NCBI GenBank assembly: GCA_021399445.1
Contig: JAJTUQ010000003.1
Location: 6,200,001 to 6,264,000, forward strand
Reading direction: 5' to 3'
DNA length: 64,000 nt
DNA from: Xylogone sp. PMI_703
Lineage: Eukaryota; Ascomycota; Leotiomycetes
The stretch's first letter is position 1. Each line of letters starts with the position of its first letter. Positions 12,847 through 24,525 of the stretch are shown here, piece after piece. The notes beneath the pieces were generated by a model, which was not told where the DNA came from, did not search any database, and worked only from the letters and a program-made list of their open reading frames with translations. Made by a program: the position numbers and the translations under genes.

Positions 12847-14851
12847 ATGGTAGGATCTACAGATTTAAAGTCGGGCTTTGGTCAATCGACGGCCCAAGAC
12901 GAAGTTCCTTTTTCGGCCACCCCTGAAATACAGACGGGGGAGAAGACTTCGGCAACAACTAACGCTGTCAATGACCCCGTTGATACTATCACTTCGAACA
13001 ATGGCAATGGCGAGCCAGAAACAGAGCAGGATGTCAAAGATGCGCTTCCGACAGAAGATGCTCAACGAGGAGTGCAACAGGTTGAGGCAGTCACCTTGAC
13101 CTGGACGAAGCCTAATCTGATCGCGGTTTTCATCCTGTACGTTGCCATTTCATCCTGCTCTTAAACAGACATACTAACTCCACCAGGATGTTTCTGCTTT
13201 ACTTCGTCAATGCATTCCAGTCCTCGATCTTATACAACCTCGTGCCATTCGCCACGAGCGCTTTTGAATCGCACTCGTTATTGACGGTGATATACATCGT
13301 CTCCAATGCCATGACGGCTGCAGTGTACATCCCTCTTTCGAAGATGCTGGATCTCTGGGGCCGTGCTGAGGGCTTTCTTGTCATGGTGTTCTTCTCAACT
13401 TTAGGGCTGATCATGATGGCTGCATGCAATAGTCTCTCCACATTTTGTGCCGCCCAGGTAAACTATTCTTTCCAGAAGCAAAAGTCTACGCTTTTCAATG
13501 CGTTAATTTGCGTTTTCTCAGGTCTTCTACTCGATCGGCTTTGGAGGCTTAATTTATAGCATCGATGTCATCACGGCCGATGTTACCAAACTCAAGAATC
13601 GAGGTCTAGCATACGCTTTCACGTCATCGCCTTACATGATCACGGCATTTGCTGGTCCCAAAGCCTCTGATGATTTCTACTACAACATCAGTTGGCGATG
13701 GGGATTTGGTACTTTTGCTATCATCTTGCCCTTTGTCGCTGCGCCCCTGTTCGTCATATTGAAGCTTAATCTGCGCAAGGCAGAGAACAGAGGTCTGCTG
13801 ATCAGAGAAAAGAGTGGCCGAACCTTGTTACAGAATATATGGTATTACACCGAAGAGTTTGACAGTAGGTTGTCTCCTTTTCTGATCCTGTGCCCAATAC
13901 TGATCTAGCAATTGAACAGTCCTCGGCGTGTTCCTCTTCGTCTCTGGTCTCACTGTATTCCTCTTGCCTTTTACACTCGCCGATACTGCTCCGAATGGCT
14001 GGGACACTGGATACATTATTGCCATGATTATTGTCGGATTTATAGTCCTTGTTCTCTTTGGGCTGTACGAAGCTTTCCTAGCGAGAGCACCGTTACTGAA
14101 CGCGAAGCTTCTATCGAATCGGACTGTCATCGGCATATGCCTGTTGGATGTAACATATCAAATATCGTATTATTGCTGGAACAGCTACTTCACTTCGTTC
14201 TTACAAGTCGTCAACAACCTGTCACTGGCCGAAGCAGGATATGTTGGCAGCACATTCGATGTTGTCTCTGGTGTTCTCTTGATTGGCGTAGGATTCTTGA
14301 TCCGCAAGACTGGTCATTTCAAGTTCCTCTTATACTTTGCTGTTCCTCTTTACGTTTTTGCTCAGGGCCTAATGATACACTTCCGCCAGCCAAACCAGAG
14401 CGTTGGATATATTGTTATGTGTGAAATATTCATCTCGATTGGCGGAAGCATATTCATCATCTGCCAGCAGGTTGCAATCTTGGCTGCTTCAGACCATCAA
14501 CACGTGGCTGCTGTCCTTGCGCTACTCAACGTCATTGGAAATGTAGGCGGTGCAGTAGGGAATTCCATTTCGGGTGCTATTTGGACGAACACCTTCGCGC
14601 AGGCCTTGGCTCGCTACCTTCCAGATGTGGCGCCGGAAGACCTCGAAAATATCTACAATGACTTGGACACACAGCTTAGTTACGAGGTGGGGAGCCCTAC
14701 TAGACTCGGCATTCAGAAGGCGTATGGATACGCGCAGGAGAAGATGCTTATTGCAGGAACGGCTATCATGGCGCTGTCGTTTATTTGGGTTTTCATGGTT
14801 AAGAATATTAATCTTGCCAAGGTCCAACAGACGAGAGGCACAGTATTTTAA
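12847..14851 (+). CDS. MFS siderophore-iron transporter (ARN/SIT family)
   Basis: This is a plasma-membrane proton symporter for ferric siderophores. Exons are 12847-13136, 13187-13457, 13522-13864 and 13920-14851, giving 611 residues in phase. All three introns are GT-AG, the first with a perfect TACTAAC branch point. The ATG at 12847 has A at -3 and is preferred to an in-frame upstream GTG. A hydrophilic N-terminus of about 95 residues, typical of SIT1/MirB proteins, precedes about 14 hydrophobic segments. Landmarks are NAFQSSILYNLVPFATSAF, ISWRWGFGTFAI and a C-terminal extracellular loop before the last helix, all typical of the siderophore branch rather than sugar or drug MFS. The upstream CCAAT/GATA cluster predicts induction under iron starvation. 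The ferrichrome- or fusarinine-type substrate cannot be told. Confidence 0.92.
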
Positions 14852-15588
14852 CCTTTAGGTGCAGATTACAAGAGGCTCATTGGATAGTAAGGACTGTCAT
14901 ATGAAATAAGAGGGGCATAGGAGAGTTTAGTTTGAAGTGGACATTGTGAACTACCATCTCCTATCGAGAATATGGACGTAGATGATTTAGCGTGGAAATG
15001 ACACAAGTTGACTTTCTGGCTATATTGAAAATATTCCATATCTCAAGTATACATCATGAACGTCCCCAGTATACATGAATATCTTCAAAATAATATGTAC
15101 TGACCCGCAGGAACAGCAAGGTCTTGTTAAGGTTTGCCCCTATTTAGGCTCCGATGTCACTCTCCCCACTTCATTGGCAAGTCTCCATATGCAAGATCTC
15201 CAACCGGGTAATATTATGTACCAGCCACTGAGCCAGGCTTGGAGAACGGAAGCATATATCCAGAGCATATAAGAATTGCCTATCATTCGCCCATGCTCAC
15301 CCATCATTACGAGAACATGTCTGCAGTTGAGTGCTTGCTCACAGTTATTAGGATGGCGTATTCGCTTCCAAGAAATATGAACAGGTAACAACGTTATTAA
15401 ATTGAATCTTATCATGTTCGTTATTATATTATTGACTTTAGTATAACCGGAATATAAAAAGGTGAGTAATCCTATCCACCTCGAACCCAAAATCGAAACC
15501 CAAATGCCCATTCGTATACTTTTACATCCCAAAATCCCAATCATTTCAAAACACCAAACAACACCCCCTTCTCCCCCAAAGTACAACC
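14852..15588. other. Intergenic, convergent 3' ends
   Basis: About 740 bp between the 3' ends of the transporter (plus) and the SLATT gene (minus). It contains only short frames with no protein character. I see no repeat or RNA gene. Confidence 0.5.
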
Positions 15589-16377
15589 TCACTTCCTTAT
15601 AACAGCTGGCGGCGGCACCTTCGTATAACTATCCGGCCGATTCGCCTCCCCCGTCAACCTCACGCCCGCATACATAGCCTCAATAACCTTAATTTCCTCC
15701 CAAACATCAATCGTCCTCCCCACAACCTTCCCACTCATATGCATCTCAATCTCCCGTTCCTTCTCCTCGATATACTCCCTCAACTCCCTCCACCCGTTCC
15801 AATCCTGACGAATCCGATTCGGCAGCCCCTGGCTCTTCAGCACCGCCAGCAAGCTCGCCAGCGCGGTGTTCGCGGCCCCGAAGACGGTGATCACAACATG
15901 GGACGCGGAGCCTGCGCCAAAGGCCGTGACGGAGGCGCCGACGATGATTTGGAGGAACATGGCAATGGTGATGACGGTGTTGCAGAAGTTGTAGCGGAAC
16001 TGGGCGCGTTTCTCGTTGCTGACGACGGTTTTGTAGACGCCTATGTTGTTGGAGGAGAGCGTGGGCTTGGTGGCTTTCTCGGGGTCGGTGGGCTGGGACT
16101 TCTTCTTGCGGCCTAGGAGGTTGCGTTTTGGTTTCGGGGGTAAGGGGGGAGGTATGCCTATGGCTGAGTGGAAGATTGTGAGGGGGTTCTTGTCTGAGTT
16201 GGTGTTGTTGTTAATGCTGCTGTGTTCGCTAGGGTTGATAGGGGTGATGACGGAGTGGACTTCATGTTTCTCATCTTGGATATGAACTGAGTGAGCTGTG
16301 GAGGAGGTTACTGCTGATTGGGGCGGCGAGTGCTCGTGATCTGATTTTGTTGGATGAGGAGAGAGTCTCGAGGACAT
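15589..16377 (-). CDS. SLATT-domain (fungal type) two-TM protein
   Basis: A single-exon gene of 262 residues. Residues 1-110 are Ser/Pro/His-rich and probably disordered, with a PPPLPPKPKRN proline motif. Residues about 111-240 match the fungal SLATT domain (SMODS and SLOG-associating 2TM effector). A GVYKTVVSNEKRAQFRYN helix leads into two adjacent hydrophobic segments (about 131-150 and 158-180, with GAGSASHVVITVFGAANT between them). The characteristic KSQGLPNRIRQDW follows, and then a charged coiled region (REYIEEKEREIEMHM). In bacteria SLATT proteins are predicted pore-forming effectors of nucleotide-activated conflict systems. The fungal proteins are uncharacterised. No SMODS, SLOG or NLR partner is visible in this window, so its role is open. 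Confidence 0.85.
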   Translation of the reverse strand: MSSRLSPHPTKSDHEHSPPQSAVTSSTAHSVHIQDEKHEVHSVITPINPSEHSSINNNTNSDKNPLTIFHSAIGIPPPLPPKPKRNLLGRKKKSQPTDPEKATKPTLSSNNIGVYKTVVSNEKRAQFRYNFCNTVITIAMFLQIIVGASVTAFGAGSASHVVITVFGAANTALASLLAVLKSQGLPNRIRQDWNGWRELREYIEEKEREIEMHMSGKVVGRTIDVWEEIKVIEAMYAGVRLTGEANRPDSYTKVPPPAVIRK

Positions 16378-17777
16378 TTTGTAGAGGATTTGTTTTTTTA
16401 TAAACTTCTATCTTCTAATATGAATTATAACAATATGCACCTAAGCTATTTAAGTGCTTAAAGAGAGATGAGAAAAAAGAGAAATATGAATGAACAGCGA
16501 ACATGAGCATATATCACATATATCACAGTAAGAACAAAGTACTCAAAAGAAATTATTCAGCTTCACTCGATATTCTCGCGGTGGTTGCACAAAAGCCACC
16601 TTATTCAATAGCTCGATATTGAATTTCTACAGACCGAGGCTTTGGCGCGCGCCGTCGTGGATCTTTGATTGGCGGGTGTAATCTCCCTCCAGCCAGCCAT
16701 TCTGTAGCCACAAGCCTCCCGAGCCGAGGCTGCGAGGAAATAATCTTCTTTTTTCACTTGGTTGGTTAATCTACGAGCATTACTGTCGCTGCAATCATTG
16801 TAGATCTCCATTTCCAGGCATCGGGTCTTAATCTACAGATGATTTATCATAAAACTACCCCTCCAGCTTGGGCTGGCTGCGCAACCCATTTGCCTCAACC
16901 GGTTGGGAGACAGTCTTTGCTGGTGGTCTAGACCTGGCTATCTTCTCACGTGAGTGCTGTGTGCGAGAGGAAGAGGAAGATTGACGAGCAAAGCTTTTTG
17001 GCTGACAGTTGATCAGAAAGAGTTGAGCATCAATTGTAACTTAATATTCCAAATGTGATTACCTAGTAAGGTCCGAGGCCGAACATGCTTTACGCACCGC
17101 ACCACCCGCCCAACTTACAAGCTCCACCAAACTCCTCCACCCGCCCGCACTATGTCTCACCCTATGTAACTGCACGTATGTACCGTGCTACATGGCTTGA
17201 AACATATTCTAGGTCCTGTCACGTATGCAAGAGGATGGGCGACTTTCTCTTGTACCCACTCAGCTAGCCTGTGAAAAAGCTTCTGCATGAGATGGCGGCG
17301 CGGAGAGGTAGGTTGCATATGGCGTGCATGTATGTATGCAGCCTAACCTCCGTGGACGATTAATATTGAAATCTGTGTGATTCATTGGGTGGAGCGTATA
17401 AGTGAGAGCCTTTGAGTTTATGTGAAAAGATAAGGCTAAGACTGTACTCTTTGGAATCGTACTAGATATAGGATGAACGTTTTCAATATTCTTTTATATT
17501 TCTTCTCTAAAAGATCGAGGAAAGGTAATCATACAAGCTGGATCGCTGACCTTGTATTTATGAAGAACCTTGATAGAACACAGCAAATTCGCTCCAAAAT
17601 CCGCAGATATAGCCATATATGGGGTATATAAAATGAATGAATGTGCCTCAAATCTCCTTTTTACACACTCCGCTGCCGAACACCAACGCCCGCTGCTTGG
17701 ATGGAAAGCGACAATCCAAGATAACTAGAAAACAACAAAAACAAAAACGAGGATCCAGCAATGATCCTGTGATATGC
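16378..17777. other. Long intergenic region
   Basis: About 1.4 kb between the 5' end of the SLATT gene and the 3' end of the permease. Only short, low-complexity frames are present, for example a His/Pro-rich one at 17085-17267 that I do not support as coding. The first several hundred bases are the SLATT promoter. Nothing else is recognised. Confidence 0.5.
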
Positions 17778-20350
17778 TTACTTCATCCATACCCAGACCC
17801 AATTGATAAATGTGCGAAGATTCTCCTTCGTAATGCCGCTTTCGGGGAACTCCAGACGACCCTTTCTGATCTCGCTCGCGGCCTGGATGGTGTTGCGCAG
17901 ATCGTTGCTGCGCTCTGGACCCCACTGCGAGACGCTGAATCCGTGCTTGCGGACCTTGTACCCCAGGATGAGCAGGATGAAAACGGGGATCTGTCGCGCG
18001 TCATTGTCAGTCGAAGTTTGGTAAAGTTTTCAAGAAAACAAGGCAGTTTGGGAGGCATTGGGGATAACTTACGGCAATGTAGGACGCGATGAATCTTCGG
18101 ACGTCAAATGGATCCTCGAGGAAGGCACTGATGCCGTTGAATACCAGCAGGATAATGCTGGCGATCATGCCGTATGCGGCTTTGAGCCACTGGCCGTGTG
18201 ACTTGTATGGATATCGTGGGTTGTTTCGATCGTACATGGCTGCTTGAGCCTCGGAGGCGTTTCCGTAAAGCTTGACTTCTTCGAGTCTGTATCACAGTTT
18301 AGTTGTGAATTCTCTCAATATATGCAATCAAAAGGAAGTAATCTCCGCACAGGGGCTGGAGATGAACATACGTTTGGAAGAAGCACAGATAAGTAGCACA
18401 GATGACAATGTACACAATGAGACATGAGACCGTGCAATTCGATGCTAGTTCACTGAGTCGCTGCAATGACAGTTAGCAATTGCCGTTTCCAGTTTATAAA
18501 TCATCGGTGTGCAGTTCTTACCTCTCCGGGGGCACCGGTGCGGCCCATAAATCCGATCATCATCAATGCGCCAGTTACCAACACTGATCGAATGGGCACA
18601 CCATTTCGGCATGCACGCAGTCGCTTTGTGATCCACTCTGGCCCGGTCTGATCCTGGATTGCCAATGTATGAAGTACTCGGGATGCAATGTACATCGAGT
18701 TGACAGCGCAGGTGAATGCACTGAAGACGAAGACGGCGTTGAAGAAATGTGCGACTTGAGGGATTCCAGCCTCCACCACAGCGATGATGAAAATGGAGCG
18801 GCCTCCGACGGAAGTGGCTTTGCCATTGATGAATGGATGGTCCCGTGGCACGACGAAAGAACCAGTAAGCATTGCAAGGGTATAGAGCACGATGATTCGG
18901 ATGTTGGTCTTTCGAGCACCCATCTTCATACTCTCGGCGTCGGCCAAGGCCTTGGACTCTGCGGCAGTGGCGGCGATGATGTCCATTCCGACATAGGAAA
19001 AGAGGACCGAGATCGAGGTCGTCCTGTGAAGGATCGTAAATAGAGGCAATAGGGAAAAGTCTGAGATATAACTACGTACCACATATTGAGGAAGGTACCA
19101 ACGGAGCCATGGATTTGTCGTTGAATGTTGCCAGATTCATCCTTGACAGAATAGGTTGGATTGAAGAACGAGTACGGATCGTTCCAATCTTGTCAATGTG
19201 AGCACACCGTATCTATATTCATATGACAGAAGAGGTCAAGACTTACATTTCGTTGAGAGCACATGAGTGTAGTATGCGTCCGATCGTGCTGTTCAATGAC
19301 GGTCAATGATGAGAAAGAAAAGGTCATGACTCAGAATACTCACGCTTCATGACATCTATAATAAGCATCATCATGATGACCATGATAATGAAGATCAATT
19401 TGAAACATCCAAAGATATACTCCAGTTCTCCAAAGAACTATCATGATATTGTAAGCCACTGTAACAAAGACGACAGCAGAGAATGGACATGTGACAAACA
19501 CATCACATACGTACCTTGACAGGAAACATATTAATAGTAATAACAATTATCAAGAACAACGCTATCCAAACAGCACTATCCGTATTCTCGCCGACCTTCC
19601 AGTTCAAATACGTCGTACCATCGTCATACCGGAACTTGATGGAGTTGGCAATGGCGACCAGCTCGTCCGACGCGAGGACGGCATAGGCAAACCAGTAGAT
19701 CCATCCGACAGCGAGACCGACGCCCCGATCCAGGAAGCGGCGCGGGAATTCCATGGCGGGGGCATTGACGGGCATGAGGGCGGTCATTTCGCAAAGGCAG
19801 GAGATGACGGAGGAGATGACGGTGCCCATGAGGATGTAGCTGAGGACGGCACCGCCGGGGCCAGCGACGGCGAGGGAGACGCCGGAGGAGAGGAAGAGTC
19901 CTGTTGAATGTGAGCAGGGATATTCATTTTTCGGTATAAATATAATTGAAATGATAAAGAAATATTCATTGGCGAAGGACCTACCATTCCCAATTGTCCC
20001 CGAAAACGCAATCATCTAGTGAAGCCAAATATCAGCCAGGTACTTCCACTTGGGCTCAGCCTCGCGGACACCACGAGCGCCAAAAAAGCTTACATTAATC
20101 TGTCGTTCCTTCAACACTCTCCTAGATAAAATGTCAGCTTCTTTTAACACATTGAAGATTGATTTAAAACATACCACAAGCTCTCTCCGCGCCGCTCCTT
20201 CTTGTCTTCGATGTTGGTGGGCTCGTCGAGTGAGGGCGAGCGGGCATACTCGACATCGAGGTCGAGGGTGAGGGGTGAGTGAGCATTCTCGCGGATGGTC
20301 TCGACGACGGTGGGCGTGACGGCCTCGGGTTTCTCGTGGTCCATCGTCAT
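17778..20350 (-). CDS. APC-superfamily amino-acid permease, eleven exons
   Basis: This is a plasma-membrane amino-acid/proton symporter of the fungal YAT type. Exons on the minus strand are 20350-20175, 20121-20094, 20015-19985, 19900-19515, 19437-19344, 19288-19247, 19188-19080, 19023-18522, 18460-18372, 18286-18073 and 17990-17778. The phases close to 627 residues. Motifs in order are RQINMIAFSGTIGNGLF (helix 1 signature, spread over three small exons), SLAVAGPGGAVLSYILMG, GWIYWFAYAVLASDEL, the TKYWNDPYSFFNP loop, FSYVGMDIIAATAAES, and a cytoplasmic C-terminus ending NWVWVWMK. Two very small exons (28 and 31 nt) and one of 42 nt make this gene easy to mispredict. The substrate is unknown. 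Confidence 0.92.
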
Positions 20351-22339
20351 GGTGGAGGATTCCCAATTGGGAGGTGTATGTGTTTTTTTGGTGCTCTGTA
20401 TTGTGTTTGTGTCTTCTTCTCTTTCCTTCGCGTGCGTGAATGTGTGCGTGTATGTGTGAGCGATACCGATATGTGATTCTTCTCACATCACCGTATCCAG
20501 CCAAATCTAATTGCAATAACTGAATATCAATCAGCGACAGATGGTGCCCATCTCCTCAGAGCAAAAAAGTGTGGCGACGAGGTTTCTCTTATTTGGAGAG
20601 GCGAGAAGAGAGAAGAGAGTCGGACAGATAGAGAGAGCCGAGCCCAGATCTGCAGATGCAGATGCAGGGCCACACAACAGCTGAAGCCTCGTGCGCACAC
20701 AATCAATCGAAGAATCTGCCGTGGAAGGATCGCGATGCCTGCCACTTGAACAATTGTATTCTACGGTATCGCTGGAGGTGTAGAATACTGCAAGGATGGT
20801 GCAAACAAGGTTTTTGGTCTCTTCCCCGCCAAGTGAGGAGCAGGAGCCGTAGTAGGAGCAATTGAGATGGTTTGAAGGCCTCCCACTGGTGGTTGAACTT
20901 GGAGACTCTAGGCAGACCGTCTTGGAGGGTGGGAGAGAGCGAAGGACAAGAATATAATAATAGAAACTCTCGGGATAGGGAAGAAGAGGAGAGGAGAGCT
21001 TGTTCTATGGAGGATTGGATCTTCCCCAGGGGATACATAACTGCGCTGTACTATAAACCGGGGAGGAGGGATCATCCTTATTAAGGTGCTGGGATAATAC
21101 TTCAGAGCTGAGATGGGGACCCGGCCAATGGGTAAATTAAGGTTGGGGCTCCATCTCCATCCCACCCCGCTGGGAGGAGAGAGTAAGAGGAAGGATCTGA
21201 CTGAGGATTGATCAATACTCGATGCAGTTAATCGGCCTTCATCAGAGGCGCTTTCTAGTTACTTGTACCATTCACCATTGCCATCACCATCATCGCTATT
21301 CCACTCAGCAATCACGATCATCACCGACGGACTGCTTCTTGGCTGCATCGAAGACATCGAAGGCAGCAGTGATGAACAGCAGCAACTGCCCCATCCAGCG
21401 CCCATTCCCATCCAAGTGATCGCGCCTGTCTCCGATATCTTGCAGCTTGAAGGCTTTCAACTGACCCAGTTGCAGCCAGTGATCCAGTGCTCAAAGTGTC
21501 CGAGAGTCCCAGGGGTGCACCTGGTGGCCCCCGTCAGAACCCAAGTCCATCCCATCTTGGGCTTCTCGCTCGGATCCTCCTGCGACTCTTTGGCCTCCGC
21601 CTCCGCCATCTCCTCTGCACTTCTGCACTCTGCCTCTGGGCGTTCCCTTCCCAGCCCGCTCTTGTTTCTGGTTCGCGTTTGCATCCAGCGTGCGCCTACA
21701 AACGGCTGCTAGGAGTCAGCCACTGCATTTCCTTAAAGAAAGATGAGTACTGTATCTTGGAGAGCTTCCTGATGATGAGGATGCTGTTCATCTGGGGATT
21801 ATGAGAGTACAGCAAATGCGTGCAGAGTGAGATGGGGCCGAAATATTGATTTTCTGCGGCTCAGTCTCCATTGGGGAGATCGGCCAAGCCCGAGTTGCTG
21901 GGTGCTGGGTGCTGAGGTTACGGTTACAGTTACAGTCCCCGGCCCTTTCTCTCGCGCTGGGATATGGGTACCGGGGTACTTCAGCTATGATAGTTGCAAT
22001 CATTTGTCGGGTCTAGACTTCCAGTAGTTGTCAGTGCAAGTACTATTGAGGTTTCTAATAGATTAAATGCTATCAACGAAGAAAACAATCCTATGATTAC
22101 AAGTCTATAGCGATAAAGTAGTTGTGCAAAAGGAAGTACCACAGCTGATGCGCCAGTACCTGCTCCCAAACGCCTGTGTATACCGTGTAATGCATATCGC
22201 AACCAAAAACAAAAGCAGTGACAAACGACAAATAACAAGAACCATAACAATAATAACCGCAAAGACACCAAAAATGCATCATCCAATATCCTACAATTCC
22301 TATCCCTCTCGCGAGTCTCTGAGAAATATCTCGTCTTCG
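20351..22339. other. Two-kilobase intergenic region
   Basis: The region lies between the 5' end of the permease and the 3' end of the CorA-like gene. It is near-balanced in composition and CT/GA-rich (20560-20640, 20930-21010). Overlapping open frames occur on both strands at 21222-21712 and elsewhere, but they have biased low-complexity composition, no ATG context of note and no domain. The first part should be the permease promoter and 5' UTR. No gene is supported. Confidence 0.45.
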
Positions 22340-23902
22340 TCATGATCGTAACCGATGCGACGTCGGGAACCTGAAATTATGAGAGTCAGAACTGAAGGAA
22401 CAAATCTGAGTGGAAAGAAAGACCAAATAGAACGGCCAGACATACAAAGATGTAAACGCATGCGTGATGCTCGCCCAGCTAGTACTCCTCCTCCGTCGAA
22501 CCTGCGCCATCTTCGTCCGATTCTGCCACAGCACCTCCGTCTGCTCCACCAGATGCGCGAAATCCTCCTCCAGCTCCTTCTTCGCATCCACCGCTCGCTG
22601 GTGATTCTTCCCCTGCCAGACCAAGCTGCCTCCACGCTCAATAATGCCCTTTGTCCTCGCAATCTCCTCCGCATATCCGATGGCCGAGGACGAGGCACCG
22701 TGAATGCGGTGATCAGCCTCCCGGATCGCGGTAATTGTCTGCGTCCAGAGATGATTGTTGAGTCGAAACAAGGTGTGGAATGCGTAGAAGGGGGAGATGC
22801 TGGCTGATTCCAGGGATATGAAGTCGAAGCTTTCGAGGTAGAGTTCGCGGAGTGATTTTCGTTCGCATGGATCGCGGGGCATGATCGAGGCGCTGAATCG
22901 TGGAGGAGGGTACAACACCGAGGCAGACGTCTTGACGCCAATCCGGGAATCGAAAAGCACCAGACCTATTCATTTCCCACAATTATTAACACGTACTATA
23001 AAGCAAAATACAAAAAAAAGGGGAAGAGAGAACAAACCCGTCCACCCATCCCCATCCTCATCAGGAACAACATAAACCATCGTCCCCGCCCTCTCCACCT
23101 CCGGGACACAACAATCCCTCTTCTGCCCTTGCCCTTCCTTCAGCACCGCAAACCCAACCTTCGTATACAGCGCTCGATTCCGATCAGACGGCAGCAGCAC
23201 ATGGTCCCGCGCGTGAATCGCCCAGCTCCAGAACCGCGGATCGAGTCCCAGCGTCGCGCCAAAGATCTCAATCAGCGCGGGCGGCGGCACGCGGTTGTAC
23301 TCTGCCACGAATAACCTGATCTTTGCCCTGCTGCGGTCGTGCTCTCGGCCGTCGTCCGAGGCGCTGAAGAATCGGTGCAGGGAGCGCACGTTGCGGATTT
23401 CAGGCCAGAGTGTCTTTTGGTTGTTGTAGTTGATGTCGAGGACGGAGACGATGAAGTCGTTGAAGTTGTTCGTCGTTGAGATGCCCGCTCCTGTGCCTGT
23501 TGCGCCTGTTCCAATCTTCTCGTTTTGGTTCGCATTTCCGTTCTCATTCCCGGTGCCATTCTCATTCTCATCTTGGAAACCACTGCTCATGTATTGATCC
23601 AATTTCGTCAAGTTCTCCCATCCCGCCCCGACAGCCTGGTGGACATACTCGTGATACGGCCATCGCGTCGATGGGGGAAGCAGTTGCGTGGAGCTCGAGC
23701 CGGGATACAGGGACTGCTCTGTCCAGCGGCGCTCTCGGCGCGAAATGCGGCGGGTGAGTCGTCGTTGGGAGGAGACTGCGATGCTATGGGATTGAGTCGC
23801 GCCGCTTTCGATTGATAGTCGCGGTTTGGGAGGGCTTGGGGAGGAAGTCGCCAGTGAAGGGAGTGAAGGTGGAAGTGGTGGTAAGGGAGGAGTTGTGGTC
23901 AT
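22340..23902 (-). CDS. CorA-like Mg2+ transporter family protein (fungal)
   Basis: Exons are 23902-23038, 22965-22446 and 22370-22340, giving 471 residues; an upstream in-frame ATG at 24001 would add 33. A Pro/Ser-rich N-terminus precedes a large soluble domain with a run of Glu/Asn/Gly near residues 100-125. The RRFS-like core includes KIRLFVAEYNRVPPPALIEIFG. A helical stalk (KGIIERGGSLVWQGKNHQRAVDAKKELEEDFAHLVEQ is part of it) is followed by RRSTSWASITHAFTSL, the usual lead-in to TM1 of fungal CorA-like proteins. The expected GMN motif and second TM helix are not found, so the protein is either C-terminally truncated or a soluble relative. The last 75-nt intron keeps the frame and contains no stop. 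Retaining it would add a hydrophobic stretch. Confidence 0.7.
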
Positions 23903-24001
23903 GGTGTTTCCCTGCCCTAAAGTTGGTTGGGTTTCTCGGGGTCTCGCCAAGGGCGGCAGGGCTAGTGGGCGGGGCCGTTCAGGTACCCGGAGCTCTAGCA
24001 C

Positions 24002-24525
24002 CAGAGTTCAACGACTCCTACAAAAGGAATTTTGGATTATGTAGGAACAAAAGACTGCTTTTTTGTGAGACTAGATTGATAATTCATATTGTGATCATAT
24101 TGTTTATATCCTTGAGATAACAGATAAGCGTGAATCATCCTGTGGGCACGCTGTTGATGCTGAAACTGCCAGCTCATAGCGTGCGTGAGGAGGCCGAGAG
24201 GAGTAAGCATTAATCCGACCCGTATTGGAGACGGTGCTGCCACGAGTTGATGCAATTCCAACTGCAACCGCAGCCGGACCCGAAAGGATTGTCATTCGTA
24301 AAGACGATCCAATTATTATCCTTCTTGTATTCCATGTGCTATTCCCGTGAATGAACGTTGCAGAGCATCCGCTCCCGCAACGCAGACGCCAAAGGTGTAT
24401 CCATATATAAATAATGTACAAGCCTCATCAGCTAGAGACGTCTGTAAGGCTCTTTCTCTTGGCCATTCATTATAACCAAACCTAACCCAGTTCCACCAAA
24501 CCCAATCCAGCTTATATCAACTGAT
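24002..24525. other. Intergenic region
   Basis: About 520 bp between the CorA-like gene (5' side) and the D-lactate dehydrogenase 3' end, both on the minus strand. Open frames here are shadows without protein features. Nothing else is recognised. Confidence 0.45.

Noticed and set aside
15739..16285. Plus-strand frames antisense to the SLATT gene
   Set aside because: Shadow frames of a well-supported minus-strand protein; Gly/Val/Asp-biased complement composition.
21222..21712. Overlapping open frames of up to 149 codons on both strands
   Set aside because: Low-complexity Ser/Pro/His composition, no domain and no splice partners; consistent with a balanced-composition intergenic region.
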